Source: Ciborinia camelliae (taxonomy: Eukaryota; Ascomycota; Leotiomycetes; Helotiales; Sclerotiniaceae). From it: 64,000 nucleotides of DNA. The notes below the pieces were generated by a model. It was not told where the DNA came from, did not search any database, and saw only the letters and a list, made by a program, of their open reading frames with translations. Where the stretch lies: contig JANPYM010000014.1 of the NCBI GenBank assembly GCA_025890175.1, positions 443,052 to 507,051 on the forward strand, read 5' to 3'. The position numbers and the translations under genes were made by a program. Below are positions 26,521 to 37,901 of this stretch, in pieces. Within the stretch, counting starts at the first letter, position 1. The number at the start of each line of letters is the position of its first letter.

Positions 26521-28395
26521 GATCACATAGATATACTGGCTCGCTGTATAGAGATCCCGAAGACGAGGTGCTCTTGGAGTCAAGGTCACTTACGGATCAC
26601 TGGATCCTATAGGCTATAGCTTCCCTTGAAGTTTTTGTGCGATGCAAAGGGAAGATTTCTTTTTACGATAGTCTGGTAGTTTTACCAATTGATGAAGACT
26701 TTTTTTCGAAATGATCATTTGCGACTCAAGATATGAAAGCCCGAAACTGCTATCATGACCAGTTTGTTTATTGCATACAAGAATAATGCATATGAGAGAC
26801 AGGTGGCAAAGGTCTTGTGAGATGATTTTGGTCCTGACTCCTGAGGTTGAAATCATATCTTCAAGTGATGTATTGTGTGAGATGGCATTTTTACGGCGAG
26901 TGGCGGGTGCCAATGATATCGCGAAACCAGCAGTAGTAGTCAAGATGTATTTTGACCAACCTCCAGACACTTCTTGCTGAAGATAGCGAGAACATTCGAA
27001 TCTTGAAAAGTGATGGTGGTCTTCCTATATTGGACTTGCCTTGTGATCATCTATCCGTTCATATCTTGATATCTGAGCCGACTGGTGGGAAATGAGGCAG
27101 CAAGAATCCAACGGTAACCGACGCAAGTGCCGTCCTTGGTTAACTTCCAGAGAAGCTCCTTGGCGGCGACTTTCCTCTAGGTATTGCAACTTCAAATACG
27201 GTGGGTAGAAAAGGTCGTCAGACAGATGGGACTATCGACAGATCAAACTACTCGTGCTCAAGGGGTTTTATGTGGCCAAGATGATGCAACTACGAAGTTG
27301 AGCCCTGAACAATCCGGTTCATATATCAAAATTCTTACAGATGCTAATGAAGCCGATATTTTTAATGTTTTATTAAAAGTGAGGAAAGGATGCAAAGAAA
27401 TAATTCATGATATCGAATCACGCGCGACATACTAGACCTAAGTATAAGAGTATCCATTTCATCCCCGATTGATTGCAATGAAGACGAGATCGAAGTCGGT
27501 ATCAATGGCGACGGATAGGATCCTGGGCACTTGCCCAATCATGATGTACGATATCAATGTTGATTTTCAGGTGAGAATTCCTTTTGGAGAGATGATGGAG
27601 CCATCTTGTAAGGTTGTGGGAAGAGAAGAGAGAATGGAGGCGAAGCGAGAAGTGAATACTTCATTGTGGGTCTGCGACTATTTTCATTGTTATGATTGGA
27701 AACAATATTACCGCACACAAAAACAGCAAGCAGAACAAGAGTAAAAAAAAACAAAAAGAAAATGCCTTCAAACAAAAGAAATGTGCAAAAGATATGCGAC
27801 CACACATCTCATAGGGCTTTTCGCGCGCTTCTCCCTATCTCACGTACCCCCGTACGCGGATCCACTAGACTCGAGCCTAATAGGTTTAATTACTTCAATT
27901 TGCCAACTCGGCCATGCGACCATGTTGACTGAAGATTGAATGAACGTGTCGTATTCAATGTTTTAACGAATACAGAGGGTTGGATGTTAGTGATTCAATT
28001 GGGAGGCTTCATTGCACAATCTTCTGGTATCCTGGAGAGGAAGGTGATGTTTTCCTCATGAATGATGTGTATGAAATGAGTGATGCCGTCAGTTATGACA
28101 ATGTGATTGTGCTTTTTTCACTACACTATGGGCAAACTTTGTACACTTGTCATAAGTTAATATTCTTTTCATTGTAGCAACATGAACTAATGGCATGCAG
28201 TGACTGTGATTTAGTGAGTAAAATATCTGGAGTTAGGTTTATTAACTCCTCTACTCACTCCTTCGAAGATGGGGGTTCAAATACCTACTGTGAAGCTCTG
28301 ATCTCAAGGTTTCTATAACTTGAACGCTGCTACGGTCGAGGTCTTTTGCTGATATTCTCTTCAACTAGATTGTTTTTGTGGTGATCTGATAGCCC

Positions 28396-28683
28396 TTGTA
28401 GCTGCTTCTAGAACGACGGCTATTAGAGTTTGCGAGCCGAATGAACGATTTGGTCCTGAGTAAGTTTTTTAAGAATCATTATACTCTTAACTTCGCTGAG
28501 TGTTGTATGTATAGTGCGGACTGTGCCTCTTGCGATGAACTCCTTCAACGAAATCGCTCGGGTATTATGCAAATTGTCGCCGAAGATAATAAATCAACAT
28601 ACTTCCTTAACGACAATGGTCAAGCAGTCGTACCTTACGCCACAACTTTCAACGAAAAATGGCAACGGGAAACTTGTATTTGA
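28396..28683 (+). pseudogene. Possible secreted-protein gene fragment
   Basis: A plus-strand frame from about 28396 reads GDLIALVAASRTTAIRVCEP, crosses a plausible 54-nt intron (GA|GTAAGT ... TATAG|TGCGG at 28459-28512) and continues through RNRSGIMQIVAEDNKSTYFL and NGQAVVPYATTFNEKWQRET to a stop. Cysteines are frequent (CFCG, DCASCDE). Upstream the frame is broken by stop codons and no start is visible. It could be the 3' part of a decayed small secreted protein gene; no family recognised. Confidence 0.27.
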
Positions 28684-29155
28684 TTTCAACGTCACTTGTC
28701 TAGAGGTCAAAAGCCATTAATTTCTGCCTTTCCATTACTATGTCCTTGGATTCTTTGATCCCTATCGCGTCGTCAACGATAAATTTCATAACCTCCTCGA
28801 AATTATCATCCCCGAAGGAACTATACTTCGCCCCGTACATCCAGCACCCATGAGTTGTAGAACTCAGGTGACCTCCTCGGCCGCACATCAGATTCTTTCC
28901 AAGCCCTCATGGGCCAATAGAGCACCGCATCAGGATTCTCCGATCATAGCTATAATGCTCAGAGAATTCTCAGCCTGAATTAGTTCTTGGCAAAAGGAGA
29001 AGTTAATATTCATGATGATAGATGGTGTACTAAACCATGGGGTGTGAATGAAAAGAAAATCTGATAAGATGTCTACTGTAGATTTGGCCAGTGGCGAAGA
29101 AAGAATGTTGGCGAGTAAAATGTGATAAGATCATACTCAAGTTATTCTCGGAGAT

Positions 29156-29548
29156 ATGTTGGAATGGGTGACTTGGGTAGAGGGTGACTTTGGTGATTCG
29201 TTCGCAAGACTGGCTGAGGACGTTGCGTTGGAGGTAGAGAAGAAGTTATGTACAACTGAGAGGGCAAGGAAAAGTCATGGGATTGTGATGGGTGAAGAAG
29301 ACTTCTCTGTTGATGTAGATATAGAAGAAAAGAAATTGAGAACTCAGTGGGAAAATGATCCTTATATAACACATATATGGTTAGACTATGTAGGGGAGTG
29401 GTTGGAGGAGAACAGGAAGAGCCGGAGGTTGGAATTTGTAGTGATCGATTTTGATGGGGCAGAGGAGCAACCAAGGAAGGAATTGAGTTCCCGGCGAGCC
29501 CATTATCGTTTTGTCTTTGATATTGTTAGGACACATCTTTTTAAATAA
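29156..29548 (+). CDS. Hypothetical acidic protein or fragment
   Basis: An open frame of 130 codons rich in Glu/Asp and Arg, reading VEGDFGDSFARLAEDVALEV near the start and RRAHYRFVFDIVRTHLFK at the end. Composition looks like a real soluble alpha-helical protein rather than random frame. No domain is recognised, no splice partners were found, and the neighbouring sequence is decayed, so it may be the 3' exon of a lost gene. Confidence 0.3.
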   Translation: MLEWVTWVEGDFGDSFARLAEDVALEVEKKLCTTERARKSHGIVMGEEDFSVDVDIEEKKLRTQWENDPYITHIWLDYVGEWLEENRKSRRLEFVVIDFDGAEEQPRKELSSRRAHYRFVFDIVRTHLFK

Positions 29549-31147
29549 TGATTGTTTGCTGAGATTTCTCTCTGTTGCAAGTGAGGGGGGGGAAGGGTTG
29601 CTAATTGAGACGACGAACACTCTCTCGTCTGATATGCTTGGGTGAACAAGCCAATCGCCTCTTTTTGGACATGACGCGATCAAATCAAAAAGGCATGCTT
29701 TTGATATTAATTTTCCTATATACAGCTCAGCTACGGTACGTTCATAGCTAACTCTTTTTATACTTCATATGTAGAGGAGATAGAACCACCTGGCCTATCA
29801 TTTGAAAATATAGACCAAGTATCAAACTGTTAAAATGAAATACCCCGGGCTCTCCCTTTCCTTTACACAACCTATCAAATCTCCACTATTCACTCCCCAT
29901 CATTCTGAACTTAAATGCCGTCTTTAAAAAGCACCCCCCGACAATGCATCCAACTCACTCACCCACAGCCCAAAAAAACCACCACTTCCCCAAACCGAAA
30001 TCGCACCAAAAAAATCACCAAAAAGATATTTGAACATGAGATTCAAGGAATTCTCTACCGAACTCTCTGACGGGGAGTCGAACCCCGGTCTCCCGCGCAT
30101 TGCCAGATGAATGACAAGCGGAAATCATGACCGTTAGACCATCAAAGATGTTATGTTGTTGTTTTGTTATGGTACGGGGCGCTTGTATAAAAATATATTG
30201 AAGAGTTTTCATGAGGTGGGGTGCATGGGCATGGAAGTGGGGGGAGGTATTTTTTTTCTTATTTTTGTGTTGGGTGTTGTGGAGACAGGAGTGATTAGTA
30301 ACCGTTTACGTAATCATTCTTTTATTCAGTTAGTATAAATTATTTAGTTTAGCTAACAAATAATGAAACCATCCCTTTCCCACTTAATACAAAACTCCCG
30401 ACCTTACAGTGTGGATGTGGATGGATGGACCGAGCGATCCTGTACCTGTGGAGGAGAGGGAGGGGTTACTTGATTTATGGTGAAGGGAGAGAGGTATGGT
30501 GATAATAGATGGGAGACTTCTGAATGTTTTAGCTAGTAGTTTCATGAATTAATGAAAATTGGTGATGATGCTTTTGAATTTTTATCTTTCAAGGTTATAT
30601 ATACTGTAATCCCCTTTGATATTGTCAAATTTTAATCAAATAGCAGTATTTAAGGATCCCGCAATAGCCAGTCAATTGAACGTTGAATTATTTATATTTT
30701 TTTGAAGATGGGATTACATGAACCATTCCATGCCCCCTAATCTTCTAGGTCGTAAGCGAGGAGACCTTCATAAAATGATGTGTGGTTTATAGAGCGCAGA
30801 TTTAATTCGGATGTGTGTTTCTTTGTTTATTATCCTAGTTGTAATTATTAGCTATGATATAAAGAATGAATGAATGAATGAATGTAAGGATGAGCCAAAT
30901 GCGGCTTTTTTCAAATTAATGAAACAAGAGTTTCTTTGTCGGAACCTCTCGAGCTTTAGGTTAAGCATCGAGATTGTTAAGGCATATTAAGCAATTGAAA
31001 GGGACTCGATAATTCCTCATCAAAAAGCATTGAAAGATCTTTTCCCAGACGTTTTGTACCTAAGAATTGATCCAATTTACACATTCGAAGTGAAGTGTTA
31101 TACAATTGTCCATCTCTCCATCAGTTATATTCTATAATCAATTCAAC
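29549..31147. other. Intergenic region containing a tRNA
   Basis: Besides the tRNA at 30063-30148 there is no supported gene. Contains a (GAAT)n microsatellite at about 30867-30882. The last 100 bp form the leader of the protease gene at 31148. Confidence 0.5.
30063..30148 (-). tRNA. tRNA-Asp(GTC) with 14-nt intron
   Basis: On the minus strand the 7-bp acceptor stem TCTTTGA/TCAGAGA pairs fully (one G-U), discriminator G. The T arm is CCGGGGTTCGACTCCCCG-like with the GTTCGAC loop. The anticodon stem TCCGC/GCGGG holds loop TTGTCA+C, giving anticodon GTC. A 14-nt intron follows the base 3' of the anticodon at the canonical position. Mature length would be 72 nt. The D stem has one weak pair. 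It could be a slightly diverged copy, but the cloverleaf is otherwise complete. Confidence 0.87.
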
Positions 31148-33169
31148 ATGGCACAAACTCGCGATAAATTCAGAACCATAATGCCCACCACCTCCCTGGC
31201 CGACATAACGCCAGGCCCCCCCGATCCCCTAGGCACCAAAAGACGCAACCGCATCACCCGAGCCAGAACCAGTGATGCTTCTCAGTACGGCTTGGAACTT
31301 GAACGGGTCACAAAAAAGGCAAAGCTCGGTCCCGGAGACCCCAGCACCTATCCTAGCCACAAAGCCCCTCCTCTACCACCCATCGACCGTCCCGATCCCC
31401 AACTACTGAAAAGTGAAATAAGGTTGAAAATGGAACGGATGCAATTTCAACCCTTGACCGATGATTGGTATTGGAGGGTATTGGAAGAGACGTATAAAAT
31501 TGAAGATAAACATGGGCAATGGGTGGTTGATATGGAGAAGATGAAGTTGATGAGGATTGATTTCAGATTTTTGTTGAAGACATTGGTACTTCCAGAAGCG
31601 CCGGCATGGAGTACACACTCTCTGGGTCATGTGACGCCGACCATTGTGGATTTGGTAAGTTGACCTTTTCCCGGTGATGTTATCATGGCTATTGTGCTTG
31701 GTAATGAAGTCGGGTTGATGGGTTGGAAGATTTGGAGCAACTCACTGATCTGATTGGTTTTGCATTAGTATATCTATTTGGCCTGCGAATATAGGAACAG
31801 AGCAATAGCGAGGACACTCAGAGGCGGCGACTTGGCCGGAGAAAAACCCACCAAACAAAAGATCAGCTGCATATTGATCGACACTCAAAGAGTCTTTTGG
31901 GACCTATCAAGAGGGTGGGGTGGCCCTGTTACGTATGATGAAGAAGGGGACGTACACCGGGCTCCGGAACAAGACTTTGCGTTAGCTTGGAAATTAACCA
32001 AGGAGGCATTGGATCAATATGATGACGAAACCTTCCATAACCTCGACTATGTGTTCATTCCATTCGAATTTCAGGCCACTCATACAATTCTTATGGGGTT
32101 AGCACCAAAACAAAAATTTGCTTTGCATATCGACCACTCCGGAATGACCAGAGCAAGAAGGGACCCCAAGTACCCGGGTCACAATTTACCATATTATAAT
32201 ATGTTCTGTATGAATATTCTCGAAGCTGTTGTCATTGAAAAATTCGGTTCTGGAAGCCTCGATACAGATAAGTTGCCATTATTCGGAGAATGGCATTTCC
32301 GCACAGATAATCCTATAAGGAGTAACAGAAAGACAGATAATAGTCCCGACGCACCTCGGCAGACAGATGATTACAATTGCAGTATGATGACTATGACTTC
32401 TGCGATGAATCTCGCATTCGGATATGATATGATGTGTTTTAGCAACCGGGATCATGATATTGACGATGTTCCTCCAAGAACAGGAAAGAGAGTATCAGTA
32501 GCGGCGGAACTTTTGAATGGTGGTTTCAATAAACCATTTGATTATCCATTATTAAAGATCCCGACGAAGTTACAGGAGGTTATTTTAGATAAATCTTATA
32601 AGCAAAATATTAGACCTCCTCCTCCTCCTCCTGATTCGGAGTCCAGTGAGGATGAAGACGAGTCGGAGGAGAATAGTAGCGAAGAAACTAATTTAGGCAT
32701 CTCACCTCAATCAGGAGCACGAACGAAAGTTAAAAAAGGAAACAATGGCAAAAAGGACAACAACGGCAAAAAGGTCAAATTCTCCGGTCAACCTGCATCA
32801 GATCCAGATCCATTAAGACCCGAGTCAGAGGCCGATGATGAGCCTGTACGAACACTTTGGCCCGCTCAACTGGATCCCACTAGAACGGGAAAATGTGGAT
32901 TTAAATATCCCATAAAGAAACCGCGGTTTTCTGGTTTGAGATATAAGAGCAGAACTGAGCTCAAGAGAACAGCTCGGGCAAATGGAATGATTGGTTGGCA
33001 TTTGTGGGAGCATATGCCATTGCATATGTTTAGAGCTTGGATGGAAAATGTGGTGGCGGGGAGAGAGGATGAAGAGCTTACTCCGTGGGTTGACGCGATT
33101 GCACTCGATGCCGGGCTAGAGGAAGAACCGGAACCTGGCGAGGCCGGTCCAAGAATTTATAGTTATTGA
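31148..33169 (+). CDS. Ulp1-type (C48) cysteine protease-like protein
   Basis: Two exons, 31148-31654 and 31769-33169, join in frame (TTG|GTAAGT ... CATTAG|TAT) to 635 aa. The central domain carries a Ulp/SENP catalytic set: H274 (QATHTIL), D291 (ALHIDHSG), Q367 and C373 (RQTDDYNCSMM). The H-D spacing of 17 and Q-C spacing of 6 equal those I recall for yeast Ulp1, strong support for a SUMO/NEDD8-type isopeptidase fold. Unlike classical members, the residue after the catalytic His is Thr rather than Trp. An insertion of about 30 residues separates D and Q. The N-terminal region is basic (KRRNRITRAR). A poly-Pro/acidic linker (about 443-465) precedes a basic C-terminal region. ATG is in a good context (caacATGg). 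It converges with the DHH gene, 140 bp away. Confidence 0.78.
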
Positions 33170-33309
33170 GATTTTTTGGGGTTATACTCGAAGATGTCCA
33201 TGGATTTTGTATTGTATTAGATGTTCACCATTCCCGTTGTCTTTTGTATTTCAAAAACAGTATTGCGCATATTGTTATTTATCCTATGAATTATCGTCTC
33301 ATTATAGTC

Positions 33310-34926
33310 TCAAGACTTCTTGAAATAATTATTCAATGTGTTCTTCTGTGGTGATTTTTCAACTTTTTTTGTCGATGCATCTTGCTCCGGCTTTTCAATC
33401 CTTTCGCCAAGCTTCATCAAAGCACATAATTCTTCGAATTCGGCGGTGTTAACAATCCCACCAGATGCCTCCTTGTGGCCACGAGCAAAGTTTTCTCCTA
33501 GTCTTTGTATCAGATCCGTGGTGCCAAGATTGGCCACCTCTTTTAATGACTCGATGGTATTGACCACTGGATCGCGGCCTCGGGCACATCTAGCAACTCG
33601 ACATGAGAAATTCACTTTTCCGGGTAGGTAGCCATAATTGGCTACCATGACTATTTCCAAGGATTTGGATTTTAGAAAGCCTGCCTGTGTGAAATATTTA
33701 GCAAAAACGAGAAGATTTCAGTCAACCGATCTACATACCCATCGAGTGGCAATAACAGGGTGTACTTGAGACTCGCTTTTGATTTTCAATACTGCAATTT
33801 TGCCATCTTTGCTAAATTTTGGTGGCGTATGGGTTTGTTTTTCAACCTCTTCATTGATCTCTCGCCGCGCTTCAGCTAGCCTCTTATCATTCATGATTTC
33901 TTTTGGGTCTTTGGCTTCAAGTAATGCTTTCCAGGCCGTAATAACATCATAGGTACCAGTTCTTCGTGCTAGATAAAGTTCAGCGATTGAGGTTTGAAAT
34001 TTCATTTAACATACGAGCATTGATAAAAGAAACACAGTCGTTAATAAGCTTCTTGGTATGCTTCTTGAAAGTCTCTTTCATATCTGGAAATGGAGGTATC
34101 CATTTTAGAGTGTTCCCGAGATCTCCATGCGTTCCAATTGCGCAAAGGTACCCGCATTCTTGACCAATATCAGGATGAAGTTCTTTGCAAATCTCGTAAG
34201 TCATTAGAGCAGTCGTTGGAACCGGTGGGCAATGACATCCCGAAACAACCTTTCGCCTCTCGTTAGTACATACTTCCCCACAACAAGAATATTTGAACCT
34301 ACAGTTGCATTTTTGGGAAAATCATCACTCAAATGGTGATCAATCACCATACATTTTGCATTCTCATCATCAATAATAGGCAATCCACCCCGACTCCCTT
34401 GATCCAAAACAATTACATAACTCGGTTTCTTCTTGGCCATCGCCCTCCTTTCATATTCCTCATGAATATTGGAACCCTTCTGTACCAAATGGACATCCAA
34501 ATTCTTTTCCTCGAGTCCAAGTTTCAGTAACGTCCGATACATGATCACCCCAGCACTCAATCCATCTGCATCTTTGTCCGGTACAATAAGAGTAGGCTTT
34601 TGAGCCATCGCACATTCTTGGATAAATTTGTAGGCGGCTTCCAATTGGTCACGTGGGGCTGGCCAAATTTCTTGCCCCTCAGAAGAACGACGAACTGGTG
34701 TACTGCAGTAGTCATCAATTTTGACTGTCTTTTTTGATGCTTCTGGTGTGGGTTCGGCTTTTCTTTTGATTCCACGCTCCATTGTTGGCAGATGAAGGGT
34801 TATATTGGAAGGAATGGGTCGAATTAAAGAATTTTCAAACAAAAATTTGCTCGAAGCACTTGTTGAAGTACTAATCATATATCGTTGAAGTCTTCTTCCA
34901 GAGAAGATTCGGAGAATTGGAAGCAT
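33310..34926 (-). CDS. DHH-family phosphoesterase (RecJ-like)
   Basis: Four exons on the minus strand (34782-34303, 34249-34015, 33968-33739, 33684-33310) close in frame to 439 aa from the Met at 34782. An upstream in-frame Met at 34926 would give 487 aa. Signatures of the DHH superfamily of Mn-dependent phosphoesterases are visible: LIVPDKDADGLSAG (D residues 69-73), VIVLDQGS, MVIDHHLSD (DHH 148-150) and CAIGTHGDLG after the first junction, followed by FINAPRRTG. The DHHA1-like C-terminal half includes GGIVNTAEFEELCAL. The extra 48 residues from 34926 (MLPILRIFSGRRLQRYM...) are basic and amphipathic like a mitochondrial presequence, while the short form starts MERGIKRKAEP, nuclear-like. The C-terminus NTLNNYFKKS resembles a PCNA-binding motif. 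The substrate is unknown; single-stranded nucleic acid exonuclease or cyclic/linear phosphate hydrolysis are family options. Confidence 0.85.
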
Positions 34927-36228
34927 TGATGAATTTGGGATATATACAAATGAGAGATGGAAATGTTCATATGAGAGGTTGTATGTTTGTTTCATGAGGT
35001 GAATTCGTAGGTGCGGTGCCAAGGGGCAAACTATAATCATGACGTAATTCAACTAGCGGCGATAATCCAACGTCAAGCCATCAGCATTTTTCTCCTTCTT
35101 TTCGCAACATCATAAATATTATATCCTCATCGAATGTCTGAATTTCTTTCCCCGAAAGGCGAGTTATCTTGATCATGCAATCAATCTTGCACTCTTGTCT
35201 GTTTGTCTGTTACTAACTTTTTGGTATTTATGTTTACATTTCACATTCGGGGGGGTTCAATAATGAGGTACCTATTGATGATTCGCATGAGCAAATTATA
35301 TAAGACCAATATTAGGTTAGTATATCAGAAGTCTGCGGAATTGTTAATAGGTTAAATAACAATTCCGTTAAACGTGGTTTGTTCGTATATTCTATCATTT
35401 TATTATTTCAGACTTAGGTAGTGTGCTACGGTAGATTTAGAAGAGTGCCTGAGATCTCAGGCTACGCCTGAGATATTAGGCACCTCTCCTCGCTAGATCG
35501 TACAGCCGTACGGCTGTACTATCTACCTTACGCATATAAAGGGCTTCGCCCTTTATAGGTGTAAGGGCTCTTTAGCAATATATTATATTTCAACCTCGAT
35601 GCTTTAGCATCGTGACATAGTGGTTGTTCTTTTGGGCAAAATTGAATGAATATGAAGGGCAATAAAAAGCCTAAGTATTTTGTTGAATGGTCAAATCGTT
35701 TTCACTAGTTCATATTTACATATTTTCAAAGGTAAAGGTCTTTATTTTATTTTATTTAAATTAGTATATTTAAGAGCTGATTTTATTTGTTGTTGAACAT
35801 ATCATTTCATTTATTATTATGATTCAGAGGAGCTTAAAGTTTATATATTTCACAGATATTTTTATTTAATTACTATATTCAAAAGCTGATTATTTGTTGT
35901 TGAACATATCATATATATAATTTAGAGGAGCTAAGTTCAATGGAATTCTTTGATTTTATTAGAACTTAATTCCAATTTTTTATTTTTTATTTTTTCATTT
36001 TTTTCTAAATGTCAAAAAAATTGCCGACCAAAAGGGATACGACTCTTTTTTTTGGTGTTTTGTGTTTTCTATACGAAAATTCAAAAAACCAACCCAAACA
36101 ACGATCTTGATGTCATCATGACGGGGACTGTTTGCTTAAGGCTGGGTTGGGTTTTGGTGAGGCATATGAGCTACCTCAATTCTCAAAATCCGAACCCGAT
36201 GATTCCCGTGTTTGTGTTATTTGTGTTA
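34927..36228. other. Start of the AT-rich repeat island
   Basis: AT content rises sharply here. The stretch holds one solo LTR (35424-35617) and direct repeats of TTATTTGTTGTTGAACATATCAT at about 35785 and 35889, part of a diverged tandem. No gene supported. Confidence 0.5.
35424..35617. mobile_element. Solo LTR with TAGTG target duplication
   Basis: A 194-bp element begins TGCTACGG and ends CGTGACA, flanked by a perfect 5-bp duplication TAGTG (35419-35423 and 35618-35622). It contains a chain of hairpins: CCTGAGATCTCAGG; GTACAGCCGTACGGCTGTAC; AAAGGGC/GCCCTTT; CGATGC/GCATCG. A GCATATAAAGG core-promoter-like box lies in the middle. TG...CA ends plus a 5-bp duplication are diagnostic of LTR retrotransposon integration. 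Confidence 0.82.
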
Positions 36229-36909
36229 TTACTGGTGGTTAATATCTTGACCGAGGGATCGAAGGTTGATCCCGAGATGATAGCAATAGGAGGGAATACC
36301 CGCATCACTGAGTCTCTTGAGGAACTGGCTATGTCGATTCTGAAGATCCTCAATGTCCCGCAACTGTTCTTCCAAGCAAAGGGTAACGCACCAATCATCC
36401 AGAAGCTTTGAATTTTCTTTGACCAACTCCTGGTGTTCTTTCCAAAACAAATTGAATCTGTGGTGCCGGTGGTGGCACTCGTAGCTACAGACTTCCTCGA
36501 GATTAAGGAACAGGGTATGTCGATTCTGAAGATCCTCAATGTCCCACAACTGTTCTTCCAAGCAAAGGGTAACGCACCAATCATCCAGAAGCTTTGAATT
36601 TTCTTTGACCAACTCCTGGTGTTCTTTCCAAAACAAATTGAATCTGTGGTGTCGGTGGTGGCACTCATAGCTACAGACTTCCTCGAGATTCAATACATCT
36701 ATGAGTTCCTTGGATTTTGGAAGTCTCTGATGCCTCAAGGGTTTTGTGGGTTCTCTTAAGGTAAAATTGTGGAAGCTGTTCTCAAAGCAGACGTCGCAGG
36801 TGCAACCTGGCGGCTTTTCATTCTTTCCGTGAGGACTCTGTTCTAAGGTTGTGATGTCAACCCTGATGTGTGTGGGCCAATCTACTGGAAATTTGACGAA
36901 TGAGGGCAT
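36229..36909 (-). CDS. Cys/His-rich protein with duplicated 62-aa module
   Basis: Single exon, 226 aa, starting MPSFVKFPVDWPTHIRVD. It contains CTCDVCFENS, then two copies of a 62-residue module with CSYECHHRHHRFNLFWKEHQ and DDWCVTLCLEEQL. The module repeats with a period of exactly 186 bp (36331-36516 and 36517-36702), with only three scattered differences, all transitions, apart from the module edges. The CxC, CxxxC and HH clusters could bind metal, and the module is helical and charged. No family recognised. It sits alone in the repeat island and codon use is unremarkable. It is likely a lineage-specific gene. The near-identity of the copies means the duplication is recent and in frame. 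Confidence 0.6.
   Translation of the reverse strand: MPSFVKFPVDWPTHIRVDITTLEQSPHGKNEKPPGCTCDVCFENSFHNFTLREPTKPLRHQRLPKSKELIDVLNLEEVCSYECHHRHHRFNLFWKEHQELVKENSKLLDDWCVTLCLEEQLWDIEDLQNRHTLFLNLEEVCSYECHHRHHRFNLFWKEHQELVKENSKLLDDWCVTLCLEEQLRDIEDLQNRHSQFLKRLSDAGIPSYCYHLGINLRSLGQDINHQ
36331..36702. repeat. In-frame 186-bp tandem duplication
   Basis: Two adjacent 186-bp copies within the 36229-36909 gene. They differ at G/A, C/T and G/A positions plus diverged last dozen bases; one change turns Trp to Arg in the protein (EEQLW/EEQLR) and the other two appear silent. Confidence 0.95.
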
Positions 36910-37719
36910 ATTGATGGTTTTAGTGACTAGTTAATTTTTTTGAAAAAGTTGTGCTAGTTCTATATTGATCTTTTATGAATTCGTTGATGAGGATGATTGA
37001 GATTGAAGTGAATAGGGTATTTATGTACTCTCATGATGACAGTTGTTCGGTGTCTGTTCCATATTAGATTCCAGCATCTTGGGGATCTCACTTGGGTATG
37101 TTGTGTGTATGTGTGAAGAAGATGTGAACACTTGAGAATTGTCATCTGTGGGTATCCTCTCCTTTGACTGGTTGATCCTGGGCGGTTCTCTTCTTACTTC
37201 CTTGTTTCTAGTTCCTTTTCTTTGGAGCGATTGGCCATTCAGCCACAGGATGTCTTAGAGGGTGAGAATCCCGTATGTGACTGGGTACCTATACTCATGT
37301 GTAGCTCTTAGCGATGCTTCCGTGTAGTTTAGATCGATAGTTGAAAATGAATCTTCATGATTCCGTCCTAGTTTCATAGGCATATAGCTGCTGTATCAGG
37401 ACAGTGAGGAACAATGAAGACGAAAAACATGGTGAAAACAATAGGAATTGTTTGTTTTCATTAGGCTATTTCAAGGTAATGTGTTTTATTATCTGTATCT
37501 AAGTCTAAACAAAGCTCTTTAATATGTATCTCTGTTCCTCCTTGTCAGCTTGAACAATCTCACCTCACCTCCCCAATCAATGCACATCAACTCACAACCT
37601 TCAACAACTTAAAACACCCTACAGAAATCCCTGTCTTCCTCTCCAAAACATCTCCAACCTCTCCCATGACCCCTCTCCAAAATGCACTCTCAAAAAATTG
37701 AAAAATACAAATTTTGAAA

Positions 37720-37901
37720 TGTTGGTTCATTACTCTGTGGAAGGTAGACTATTGATCAACAGTATAGGAATGGAAAGTAAATAAAATTATAATGCATGTT
37801 GTATTGAGCGTATGCAGTACGCCAGTACGCGAGGCTTATATGTGCCCGCTACGCGGGAGGTGCAGCCGCTAGCACGGCCACGTTCCCAAAAATCAAGTGT
37901 T
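37720..37901 (-). mobile_element. Diverged solo LTR, TGTCGCG family
   Basis: In reverse orientation this matches the 38640 and 43046 elements. The shared parts are the GCGGGCACATATAAG core, CGCGTACT..GTACGCTCAATACA, TATACTGTTGATCAA-type sequence, and a terminus GAGTAATGAACCAACA. The start is mutated and no target duplication is left. Confidence 0.65.

Larger units (their letters stand above)
25110..29155. other. Gene-poor region with decayed fragments
   Basis: About 4 kb without an intact gene. Includes TACCTACCTAGGTA clusters at about 25670-25690 and 26009-26025, a likely LTR remnant near 26.4 kb, and protein-like but stop-interrupted stretches at 26.6-27.9 kb and 28.2-28.7 kb. The interrupted frames suggest relics of former genes. 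Confidence 0.4.

Noticed and set aside
28259..28282. GGGGGTTCAAATACC resembling a tRNA T-arm
   Set aside because: No acceptor or anticodon stems could be drawn around it.
35950..36411. Plus-strand frame of 153 codons
   Set aside because: Starts in AT-rich sequence and overlaps the Cys/His gene in antisense; composition is that of noncoding DNA at its N-terminal half.
36331..36702. Possible CRISPR-like or satellite array
   Set aside because: Only two copies of a 186-bp in-frame coding module with no spacers; eukaryotic context makes CRISPR inapplicable.
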